The translations under genes were made by a program, and so were the position numbers. This document shows, piece by piece, positions 31,863 to 38,704 of a DNA stretch of 38,704 bases. Below the pieces are notes generated by a model, which saw only the letters and a program-made list of their open reading frames with translations, was not told the DNA's origin and ran no database searches. The DNA is from Bacteroidota bacterium (GTDB taxonomy: Bacteria > Bacteroidota > Bacteroidia > Bacteroidales > JAADGE01): NCBI GenBank assembly GCA_024277895.1, contig JAJRUH010000037.1, positions 1-38,704 of the forward strand, written 5' to 3'. Within the stretch, counting starts at the first letter, position 1, and the number at the start of each line of letters is the position of its first letter.

Positions 31863-34800
31863 TTATTCTAAACCTATATGTAAACCTAATCCTCTTAGTT
31901 CGTGCAAGATAACTTTAAATGATTCGGGAACACCCGGTTCCGGAATTATCTTACCTTTCACAATTGCTTCATACGCTTTAGCTCTTCCTACAACATCATC
32001 TGATTTTATTGTCAGCATTTCCTGAAGAATATTTGCAGCACCGTATGCTTCAAGTGCCCAAACTTCCATTTCACCAAACCGTTGACCTCCGAACTGAGCT
32101 TTACCTCCGAGTGGTTGTTGAGTAATTAAAGAATACGGACCGATAGAACGTGCATGCATCTTATCGTCAACCATGTGCCCCAGTTTAAGCATATAAATTA
32201 CACCTACAGTTGCAGGTTGATGAAATTTCATTCCTGTTCCTCCGTCATAAAGATAGGTTCTTCCGTATCTCGGAATACCTGCTTTATCGGTATATTCATT
32301 AATATCATCTAATGAGGCACCGTCAAAAATCGGTGTAAAGAATTTCACACCCAATCTCTTTCCTGCCCAACCGAGAACTGTTTCATAAATTTGTCCTAAG
32401 TTCATACGTGAAGGTACTCCTAAGGGATTCAGTACAATATCTACAGGAGTTCCGTCTTCGAGGAACGGCATATCTTCATCTCTTACAATTCTGGCAACAA
32501 TACCTTTATTTCCGTGACGACCAGCCATTTTATCGCCAACTTTTATTTTACGTTTTTTTGCAATATATACTTTTGCTAATTGTAAAATTCCTATCGGCAA
32601 TTCATCACCTACCGTAATACTGTATCTTTTTCGTTTATATTTACCTTGTATGATTTTAAATTTAATTGAATAGTTATGTAATAATTTTTCAATTAATTTG
32701 TTTGTATCCTTTTCGGTTGTCCAATTTACGGGGTTTACCGAAATATAATCTATTTCTTTTAATCTTTTAAGTGCAAATTTCTTACCTTTAGGAATTATTT
32801 CTGCATTTAAAAAATCAGTAACACCTTGCGATGTTTTTCCGTTAACAAGAATAAATAATTTATCAACAAGTTTTTCATACAATTGAGAAAGTTCTCTTTC
32901 TTGTTCAAAATCAATTTTTTCAATCAGCGGTTTTTCGGCATTTTTTATTTTTTTACTTTTTACGGATCGTGAAAAAAGTTTCTTATTAATAACAACTCCT
33001 TTTAATGAAGGAGAGGCCTTCAAGGAAGCATCTTTTACATCACCGGCTTTATCACCGAAAATAGCACGTAATAATTTTTCTTCGGGTGAGGGGTCAGATT
33101 CTCCTTTAGGTGTAATTTTTCCTATCAGAATATCACCGGGATTAACATGAGCACCGATTCGAATCATTCCGTTTTCATCCAATTGTCTTGTTGCTTCTTC
33201 ACTAACATTCGGAATATCAGGGGTTAACTCTTCCATTCCTCTTTTGGTATCTCTGACTTGCAAAATATGTTCTACAACATGAATTGATGTAAAAACATCT
33301 TCTCTTACAACTCTTTGAGATATAACAATAGCATCCTCAAAATTATATCCTTTCCAAGGCATAAATGCAACTTTAAGATTCTTTCCTAAAGCTAATTCAG
33401 CATTTTCAGTTGAATATCCGTCCGTTAAGATTTGACCTGTTGTTACTTTATCACCTTTTCTGACAACAGGGATTAAATTAACTGTTGTATTTTGATTTGT
33501 TTTTCTGAATTTCGGCAATCTGTATCTTACCGTATCATCTTCAAAACTTACAAATTTTTCTTCTTCAGAACGTGCATATCTTATAACTATCTCATCTGCA
33601 TCAACATATTCAACAACTCCGTCGCCTTCTGAAAATAGTTGATTTCTTCCGTCCCTGACAATAATCGGTTCGATTCCGGTTCCTACAATCGGAGCTTCAC
33701 AAGTAACCAAAGGTACTGCTTGACGCATCATATTAGATCCCATCAAAGCTCTGTTTGCATCATTATGTTCCAAGAACGGAATTAAAGAAGCTGCTATTGA
33801 AGCAATTTGATTGGGTGCAACATCCATATAATCAAGTTTTTCTTTCTCAATATAGGGAAAATCTCCTTGTGAACGTGCTTTTATTTTTTCTGCCATTAAT
33901 TCTCCTTTCTCATCGAAATTTGAATTTGCCTGACCTATAATCTTATTATCTTCTTCTTCGGCACTAAGGTAAACTATACCTTTTTCAGTAATATCAATTT
34001 TCCCGATAATAACTTTTCGATAGGGTGTTTCAATAAACCCGAGATCATTGATTTTTGCATAAACACATAAAGAAGAAATCAAACCGATATTCGGTCCTTC
34101 GGGAGTTTCAATGGGGCAAAGTCTTCCGTAATGTGTATAGTGAACATCACGAACTTCAAATCCGGCTCTTTCTCTGGATAAACCTCCGGGACCTAAAGCA
34201 GACATCCTTCTTTTATGTGTCATTTCGGCCAAGGGATTCGTTTGGTCTAAGAATTGAGACAGCTGATTTGTTCCGAAAAAAGAATTTATTACTGATGATA
34301 ATGTTTTTGCATTAATCAAATCAATAGGAGTAAAAACTTCATTATCTCTCACATTCATTCTTTCGCGGATAGTTCTTGCCATTCTGGCTAAACCCACTCC
34401 GAATTGATTTCCTAATTGTTCTCCTACAGTTCGAACTCTTCTGTTACTTAAATGGTCGATATCATCAACATCAATTTTTGAATTTATTAATTCAATAAGG
34501 TATTTAATGATTTCAGTTATATCTTCTTTGGTAAGAATTCTGGTTTCTACAGGAATATTCAGACCAAGTTTTTTGTTCATTTTATATCTTCCTACAGCAC
34601 CGAGATCATATCTTTTATCTGAAAAGAATAAATTATCTATTACTTCTCTTGCAGTAGATTCATCCGGCGGTTCTGCACTTCTCAGTTGTCTGTATATATA
34701 TAGAACTGCTTCTTTCTCAGAATTACACGGGTCTTTTTGTAATGTACTGTATATCAGTGCGTAATCTATAGGATTTGTTGTTTCTCGATGTAATAAGATT

Positions 34801-35669
34801 GTTTTAGCTCCGGAATCAATAATTTGTTCGACATGTTCCTCTTCAAGAACAGTTTCTCTGTCGATAATTATTTCATTTCTTTCGATTGAAACGACTTCAC
34901 CGGTATCTTCGTCAACAAAATCCTCAATCCAAGATTTCAATACTCTGGCAGCTAATTTTTTACCGACAGATTCTTTTAATGAGGTTTTTGTAACCTTAAT
35001 TTCGTCAGCTAAATCGAAAATTTCTAAGATTTCCTTATCACTTTCGTATCCGATAGCTCTCAATAAAGTAGTTACGGGTAATTTTTTCTTTCTGTCGATA
35101 TATGCATGCATTACATTATTAATATCGGTAGCAAACTCAATCCATGATCCTTTAAAAGGAATAATTCTGGCTGAATAAAGTTTTGTACCGTTGGCATGCA
35201 AACTTTGACTGAAAAATACACCCGGAGAACGATGTAATTGGGAAACAATAGCACGTTCTGCACCGTTAATAATAAATGTTCCTTTCGGAGTCATGTACGG
35301 AATTTGATCAAGATATACATCCTGAATAACTGTATCAAAATCTTCATGTTCCGGGTCGGTACAATAGAGTTTTAATTTAGCTCTGAAAGGTAAGCTGTAC
35401 GTTAAACCTCTTTCCAAACATTCATCTTTAGAATATCTGGGAGGGTCTAAAGTATAATCCAAAAATTCAAGAACAAAGTTATTTCTGGTATCTGTAATCG
35501 GAAAATTATCAGTAAAGACTTTATAAAGTCCTTCTTGTTTTCGTTCTTCGAAAGTTGAGTTTAATTGGAAAAATTCCTGAAATGATTTTAATTGAATTTC
35601 AAGAAAATCAGGATAATCAAGGCTTTGACCTGTAGAAGCAAAATTTATTCTTTGATTGGAAGATGTCAT
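31863..35669 (-). CDS. rpoB: RNA polymerase beta subunit
   Basis: 1268 residues from the ATG at 35669; a TTG two codons upstream is also in frame but the ATG is the better start ([10 protein letters not shown]). The rifampicin-binding region [20 protein letters not shown] and the following MSALGPGG have the sensitive-type residues D475, H485 and S490 at the positions matching E. coli D516, H526 and S531. Other conserved segments are [27 protein letters not shown] and [12 protein letters not shown]. Size is typical of Bacteroidetes beta. It follows rplL across a 95-bp gap containing a strong hairpin, and precedes rpoC by 50 bp. Confidence 0.98.
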   Translation of the reverse strand: MTSSNQRINFASTGQSLDYPDFLEIQLKSFQEFFQLNSTFEERKQEGLYKVFTDNFPITDTRNNFVLEFLDYTLDPPRYSKDECLERGLTYSLPFRAKLKLYCTDPEHEDFDTVIQDVYLDQIPYMTPKGTFIINGAERAIVSQLHRSPGVFFSQSLHANGTKLYSARIIPFKGSWIEFATDINNVMHAYIDRKKKLPVTTLLRAIGYESDKEILEIFDLADEIKVTKTSLKESVGKKLAARVLKSWIEDFVDEDTGEVVSIERNEIIIDRETVLEEEHVEQIIDSGAKTILLHRETTNPIDYALIYSTLQKDPCNSEKEAVLYIYRQLRSAEPPDESTAREVIDNLFFSDKRYDLGAVGRYKMNKKLGLNIPVETRILTKEDITEIIKYLIELINSKIDVDDIDHLSNRRVRTVGEQLGNQFGVGLARMARTIRERMNVRDNEVFTPIDLINAKTLSSVINSFFGTNQLSQFLDQTNPLAEMTHKRRMSALGPGGLSRERAGFEVRDVHYTHYGRLCPIETPEGPNIGLISSLCVYAKINDLGFIETPYRKVIIGKIDITEKGIVYLSAEEEDNKIIGQANSNFDEKGELMAEKIKARSQGDFPYIEKEKLDYMDVAPNQIASIAASLIPFLEHNDANRALMGSNMMRQAVPLVTCEAPIVGTGIEPIIVRDGRNQLFSEGDGVVEYVDADEIVIRYARSEEEKFVSFEDDTVRYRLPKFRKTNQNTTVNLIPVVRKGDKVTTGQILTDGYSTENAELALGKNLKVAFMPWKGYNFEDAIVISQRVVREDVFTSIHVVEHILQVRDTKRGMEELTPDIPNVSEEATRQLDENGMIRIGAHVNPGDILIGKITPKGESDPSPEEKLLRAIFGDKAGDVKDASLKASPSLKGVVINKKLFSRSVKSKKIKNAEKPLIEKIDFEQERELSQLYEKLVDKLFILVNGKTSQGVTDFLNAEIIPKGKKFALKRLKEIDYISVNPVNWTTEKDTNKLIEKLLHNYSIKFKIIQGKYKRKRYSITVGDELPIGILQLAKVYIAKKRKIKVGDKMAGRHGNKGIVARIVRDEDMPFLEDGTPVDIVLNPLGVPSRMNLGQIYETVLGWAGKRLGVKFFTPIFDGASLDDINEYTDKAGIPRYGRTYLYDGGTGMKFHQPATVGVIYMLKLGHMVDDKMHARSIGPYSLITQQPLGGKAQFGGQRFGEMEVWALEAYGAANILQEMLTIKSDDVVGRAKAYEAIVKGKIIPEPGVPESFKVILHELRGLGLHIGLE

Positions 35670-35711
35670 CAGCAATAAAAATTTAATAATTGTTTACTAA
35701 TTACAATAAAA

Positions 35712-35743
35712 GGTTTAGAGTTAAATCTCTTCAACTCTAAACC
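35712..35743 (-). promoter_or_regulatory. Hairpin between rplL and rpoB (attenuator or processing site)
   Basis: GGTTTAGAGTT and AACTCTAAACC form a perfect 11-bp stem with a 10-nt loop. On the minus strand it starts 22 bp after the rplL stop and is followed by TTTTATTG, a weak T-run. The position matches the E. coli attenuator/RNase III region that sets the ratio of ribosomal protein to polymerase mRNA. Confidence 0.55.
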
Positions 35744-35764
35744 CAAGAAAACCGAAAAATATAA

Positions 35765-36142
35765 TTATTTCAGTTCTACTTCAGCACCTTCAGCTTCTAA
35801 TTCTGCTTTTAAATGTTCAGCTTCTTCTTTAGTAACACCTTCTTTAATTGTTGCAGGGGCACTGTCAACTAAGTCTTTAGCTTCTTTTAAACCGGCACTG
35901 GTTAATTCTTTAACTTTTTTTACGACTTTTAATTTAGCAGCACCTGCTGATTTTAAGATTACATCAAAAGATGTTTTTTCTTCAGCATCGGCACCGTCTC
36001 CGGCTCCGCCGGCAACAGCGACAGCTACAGGAGCAGCTGCGGGTTCAATTCCGTATTCATCTTTAAGAATATCTGCTAATTCTTTAACTTCTTTTACAGT
36101 TAAATTTACTAATTGCTCTGCAAAATCTTTAATATTTGCCAT
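35765..36142 (-). CDS. rplL: 50S ribosomal protein L7/L12
   Basis: 125 residues, normal length. The N-terminal dimerisation helices ([25 protein letters not shown]) are joined by the usual Ala/Gly/Val-rich hinge (about 38-55) to the C-terminal factor-binding domain, with [20 protein letters not shown] and [18 protein letters not shown]. It is present in several copies on the ribosome stalk and recruits translation GTPases. It is 35 bp downstream of rplJ, whose product anchors it. The start ATG at 36142 is the only sensible one. Base composition is a little less AT-biased than neighbours, as expected for a highly expressed gene. Confidence 0.97.
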   Translation of the reverse strand: MANIKDFAEQLVNLTVKEVKELADILKDEYGIEPAAAPVAVAVAGGAGDGADAEEKTSFDVILKSAGAAKLKVVKKVKELTSAGLKEAKDLVDSAPATIKEGVTKEEAEHLKAELEAEGAEVELK

Positions 36143-36177
36143 TTTATAAAATTTTAAACTGGTTTTAATTTACTTTG

Positions 36178-36705
36178 TTAATTATTCTTTTCTTCAAGAG
36201 TTTTAAGAACACCTGTAAGGGTATTTCCTCCTGATTGTAATGCTGAAAGCACACTTTGAACCGGTGATTGTAATAAACCGATAACATCTGCAATAAGTTC
36301 TTCTTTCGATTTAATTGATACTAATATATCAATTTGATCATCTCCGATATAGAAACCGTCTTCAACAAAAGCACCTTTTAAAAAGAGCTTTTCGATTTTG
36401 TTTTTCTTTTTGAAATCTTTGATGAGTTTTGCCGGTTTATTACCGACTTCTGAAAGCATTACAGATGTTTGTCCTTTGAGTACTTCAAACAATTTTGATA
36501 AATCTTTATCAGATTTTTCAATCGCTTCTTGCAATAAGGTATCTTTTGCAACAACTAACTCAATATCATTTTTATAACACTCTTTTCTTAAATTAACGGT
36601 ATCTCCGGCATTTAAACCTAAAGAATCCGTAATATAAATATGAGCGGCATTATTGATTTTGTCAGTTAATACATCAATTACCTGATTTTTTTCTTCACGT
36701 GTCAT
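36178..36705 (-). CDS. rplJ: 50S ribosomal protein L10
   Basis: 175 residues. The segments REEKNQVIDVLTDKI, AHIYITDSLGLNAG, VNLRKECYKNDIELVVAKDTL and KLIKDFKKKNK match the L10 globular domain that binds 23S rRNA, and the C-terminal helix (about 135-175) is where L7/L12 dimers attach. In E. coli L10 represses its own mRNA at a leader site; here only 20 bp separate rplA and rplJ, so an equivalent leader would have to lie within rplA or elsewhere. It sits in standard order between rplA and rplL. Confidence 0.95.
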   Translation of the reverse strand: MTREEKNQVIDVLTDKINNAAHIYITDSLGLNAGDTVNLRKECYKNDIELVVAKDTLLQEAIEKSDKDLSKLFEVLKGQTSVMLSEVGNKPAKLIKDFKKKNKIEKLFLKGAFVEDGFYIGDDQIDILVSIKSKEELIADVIGLLQSPVQSVLSALQSGGNTLTGVLKTLEEKNN

Positions 36706-36725
36706 AATCAGATTATTTGAAATTT

Positions 36726-37427
36726 TTAATTCTCAGAAATAACTGATTTCTCATCTATTCTGATACTCGGACTCATTGTTCCTGACATAAATATACTTTG
36801 AATATAGCCGCCTTTAGCAGATGCCGGTCGTAATTTTAAAATTGTTTTTAAAAATTCTTTGGCATTATCGGTAATTTTATCAGCATCAAAAGAGACTTTA
36901 CCGACAGCGGAATGAATAATTCCGTATTTGTCAACTTTAAAGTCAATTTTTCCTTGCTTTAAATCTTTTACCGTATTTGCTATATCCATAGTTACTGTAC
37001 CGATTTTCGGATTAGGCATTAATCCGCGAGGACCTAAAATTCGACCTAACGGACCAACTTTTCCCATAACCGAAGGGGTTGCTACAATAACATCAATATC
37101 TGTCCAACCGTCTTTGATTTTTTTAACATATTCATCTAACCCGACATGATCAGCACCTGCAGATTTTGCTTCTTCTTCTTTATCAGGTGTACACAAAACA
37201 AGAACTCTTACATCCTTACCTGTTCCGTGCGGAAGAGAAACTGTTCCTCTTACCATTTGATCGGCTTTTCGCGGATCAACACCTAATTTTACATCAATAT
37301 CTACAGACGAATCAAATTTGGTATTGGAAATATCTTTTACCAAAGATGCAGCTTCTGACAATGAGTACTTCTTATCTTTATCAATTTTTGATAAAGCTAA
37401 TTTTTCGTTTTTTGTTATTCTTGCCAT
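36726..37427 (-). CDS. rplA: 50S ribosomal protein L1
   Basis: 233 residues, usual length. The family signature lies in [20 protein letters not shown] and [20 protein letters not shown], the latter being the rRNA-binding loop; the C-terminal part [19 protein letters not shown] is also typical. L1 forms the mobile stalk at the tRNA exit site and in many bacteria represses the rplK-rplA mRNA. It lies 27 bp after rplK and 20 bp before rplJ. I see no clear L1-binding mimic in the short rplK leader. Confidence 0.97.
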   Translation of the reverse strand: MARITKNEKLALSKIDKDKKYSLSEAASLVKDISNTKFDSSVDIDVKLGVDPRKADQMVRGTVSLPHGTGKDVRVLVLCTPDKEEEAKSAGADHVGLDEYVKKIKDGWTDIDVIVATPSVMGKVGPLGRILGPRGLMPNPKIGTVTMDIANTVKDLKQGKIDFKVDKYGIIHSAVGKVSFDADKITDNAKEFLKTILKLRPASAKGGYIQSIFMSGTMSPSIRIDEKSVISEN

Positions 37428-37454
37428 TTTGTTTGAAAGCTTAAATAATTCATC

Positions 37455-37892
37455 TTAACCGGGAAATTCGCCTTTAACTACGATTCCCATACTTCTTGCC
37501 GTGCCTGCAACCATTTTCATTGCTGATTCAATTTTAAAGGCATTTAAATCTGCCATTTTATCTTCAGCAATTTGTTTGATTTGCTCCCATGTTACGCTTG
37601 CGACTTTATCTCTGTTAGATTCACTTGAACCGGATTTGATTTTGGCAATTTGTAACAATTGAACAGCAGCGGGAGAAGTTTTTGTAACAAAATCAAAGGT
37701 TTTGTCTTTATAAACCGAAATTTCTACCGGAATAACCTGTCCTGCTTTTTCTTGTGTTCGGGCGTTAAACTGTTTACAGAATTCCATAATGTTTACACCT
37801 GCAGCACCAAGAGCGGGACCAACCGGAGGAGACGGATTTGCAGCACCGCCTTTGATTTGTAATTTAACAACTTTTGTAACTTCTTTAGCCAT
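37455..37892 (-). CDS. rplK: 50S ribosomal protein L11
   Basis: 145 residues. Motifs are [20 protein letters not shown] and [15 protein letters not shown] in the N-terminal domain, which contacts the GTPase-associated centre and thiostrepton site, and [19 protein letters not shown] with [12 protein letters not shown] in the rRNA-binding C-terminal domain. The protein also activates RelA-type stringent response enzymes in other bacteria. It follows nusG by 54 bp and precedes rplA by 27 bp, the standard order. Confidence 0.97.
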   Translation of the reverse strand: MAKEVTKVVKLQIKGGAANPSPPVGPALGAAGVNIMEFCKQFNARTQEKAGQVIPVEISVYKDKTFDFVTKTSPAAVQLLQIAKIKSGSSESNRDKVASVTWEQIKQIAEDKMADLNAFKIESAMKMVAGTARSMGIVVKGEFPG

Positions 37893-37946
37893 TTTCTTTC
37901 TTTTTGAAAGTGTATAAATTTGGAAGCATTTATATTAACGTAACAG

Positions 37947-38504
37947 CTATTCTTTTTCTACTTGCATGTAACTTAATTCCAGAGGTGTTTTTCTGCCGAA
38001 AATTTTCACCATAACTTTCAGCTTTTTCTTTTCTTCATTAACCTCTTCAATAACTCCCGTAAAACCGTTAAACGGTCCGTCGGTAACTTTAATATTTTCT
38101 CCGGGAAAATAAGGAATTTCATTCAATTCATCAGATTCCAGTAATTCATCAACTTTTCCTAACATTCTGTTCACTTCACTTTGTCTTAAAGGAACAGGAT
38201 CGCCTCCTCTTGTTTCGCTGAGAAAACTGATAACATTGGGTACATTCTTTAATATATGCGGAATTTCTCCGACTAAAACTGCTTCTATAAAAACATATCC
38301 CGGAAAATAATTTCTTTCTCTGCTTATTTTTTTCCCGTTTCTTACTTGGTAAACCTTTTCAGTAGGAATGATAACTTGAGTAATATAATCTTGAAGATTA
38401 AGACGGGAAACTTCACTGTCAATATAATTTTTGACTTTTTTTTCTTTTCCGCCTATAGCTCTAAGAACATACCATTTGGGCATTTTATCCGTAACTTCGT
38501 TCAT
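37947..38504 (-). CDS. nusG: Transcription termination/antitermination factor NusG
   Basis: 185 residues. The NGN domain (about 8-115) starts with KWYVLRAIGGKEKKVKNYI and includes RNYFPGYVFIEAV. The C-terminal KOW domain (about 130-185) has FPGENIKVTDGPFNGFTGVI. NusG binds the polymerase clamp and increases processivity; its KOW domain contacts Rho or ribosomal protein S10. The chosen ATG (38504) is 4 bp after the secE stop; a second in-frame ATG seven codons later (MPKWYV) would also give a complete NGN domain. Highly conserved neighbour order. Confidence 0.95.
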   Translation of the reverse strand: MNEVTDKMPKWYVLRAIGGKEKKVKNYIDSEVSRLNLQDYITQVIIPTEKVYQVRNGKKISRERNYFPGYVFIEAVLVGEIPHILKNVPNVISFLSETRGGDPVPLRQSEVNRMLGKVDELLESDELNEIPYFPGENIKVTDGPFNGFTGVIEEVNEEKKKLKVMVKIFGRKTPLELSYMQVEKE

Positions 38505-38508
38505 TTTA

Positions 38509-38697
38509 TCAAACCAACTTATAAATTTGTTCCATTATAAAACTGAAAGATATATCCATCAGGTATACCACAACAGCTATAATAAAGGATGCAATCATTA
38601 CCACAATAGCACTGTTTTGCAACTCAGACCAAGAAGGCCAAGTAACTTTTTTTACCAATTCTATATATGCTTCTTTTAAATAGCCTTTTATCTTCAT
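38509..38697 (-). CDS. secE: Preprotein translocase subunit SecE
   Basis: 62 residues, the short single-helix form common outside enterobacteria. An amphipathic N-terminal helix (KGYLKEAYIELVKKVTWPSW) contains the conserved V-x-WP motif, followed by one transmembrane segment (about 28-50). SecE clamps SecY in the inner membrane. It starts 7 bp from the window edge, so its promoter and any upstream tRNA-Trp or tuf gene lie outside. It is complete and is followed by nusG after 4 bp. Confidence 0.93.
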   Translation of the reverse strand: MKIKGYLKEAYIELVKKVTWPSWSELQNSAIVVMIASFIIAVVVYLMDISFSFIMEQIYKLV

Positions 38698-38704
38698 AAC
38701 TGTA

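Noticed and set aside
34150-34260. Rifampicin-resistance substitution in rpoB
   Set aside because: The residues at the positions of E. coli D516, H526 and S531 are the sensitive type (Asp, His, Ser).
35670-35675. TTG start for rpoB two codons upstream
   Set aside because: The ATG at 35669 gives the usual beta N-terminus; nothing favours the TTG.
1-38704. CRISPR array, phage or transposase gene
   Set aside because: No regularly spaced short repeats, integrase, capsid or transposase motifs were found; the only repeat pair is the MITE-like element.

Overview
The window is a chromosomal segment from a strongly AT-rich member of the Bacteroidetes (Bacteroidota). Several things point there: gene starts that mostly lack a Shine-Dalgarno sequence, TAnnTTTG -7 boxes ahead of many transcription units, and phylum-typical genes (PorE-like, PorV-like and PorD/DUF4835 proteins, DUF3467, a Bacteroidetes-type omega subunit, a START-like protein, a beta subunit of about 1270 residues). 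No rRNA, CRISPR array, phage or transposase gene is present. Genus and species cannot be named from this sequence.

Region 1 (1-6846) is an accessory-looking signalling island. Two copies of a roughly 235-bp MITE-like repeat, in the same orientation, bracket three plus-strand genes: a 1539-residue soluble sensor kinase (receiver, about nine PAS domains, HisKA and HATPase), a CheY-like single receiver, and a receiver-PAS-LuxR regulator.

Region 2 (6844-16173) is rich in cell-envelope genes. A minus-strand PorE-like gene (TPR, PD40 propeller, CarboxypepD_reg, OmpA) is cut by an in-frame TAA and continues in the same frame into a SPOR-like domain that ends exactly at the repeat. It is followed by a small lipoprotein with a weak GldN-like motif, a 2-hydroxyacid dehydrogenase, phosphatidylserine synthase (minus strand), a PorV-like barrel, and the chain bamD - omega - coaBC - porD.

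Region 3 (16207-20436) holds uridine kinase, a PolB-type exonuclease, a bifunctional-nuclease-family protein, a nucleoside/H+ symporter and uracil phosphoribosyltransferase. Together these look like pyrimidine uptake and salvage. It ends with a minus-strand tRNA carrying anticodon CAT, with its own promoter and terminator.

Region 4 (20544-27179) has a START-like protein with an unusually strong Shine-Dalgarno, then a probable operon: LptF/LptG-type permease, GT4, GT2, ribBA and an uncharacterised ATP-grasp protein. The two glycosyltransferases are in the same frame, separated by one stop codon.

Region 5 (27176-38697, minus strand) is the classical secE-nusG-rplK-rplA-rplJ-rplL-rpoB-rpoC cluster followed by a DUF3467 protein. 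A strong hairpin lies between rplL and rpoB, and a terminator-like hairpin follows rpoC. The best leads for something new are the repeat-bracketed signalling island, the broken PorE-SPOR gene beside it, and the ATP-grasp protein at the end of the envelope-glycan/riboflavin operon.
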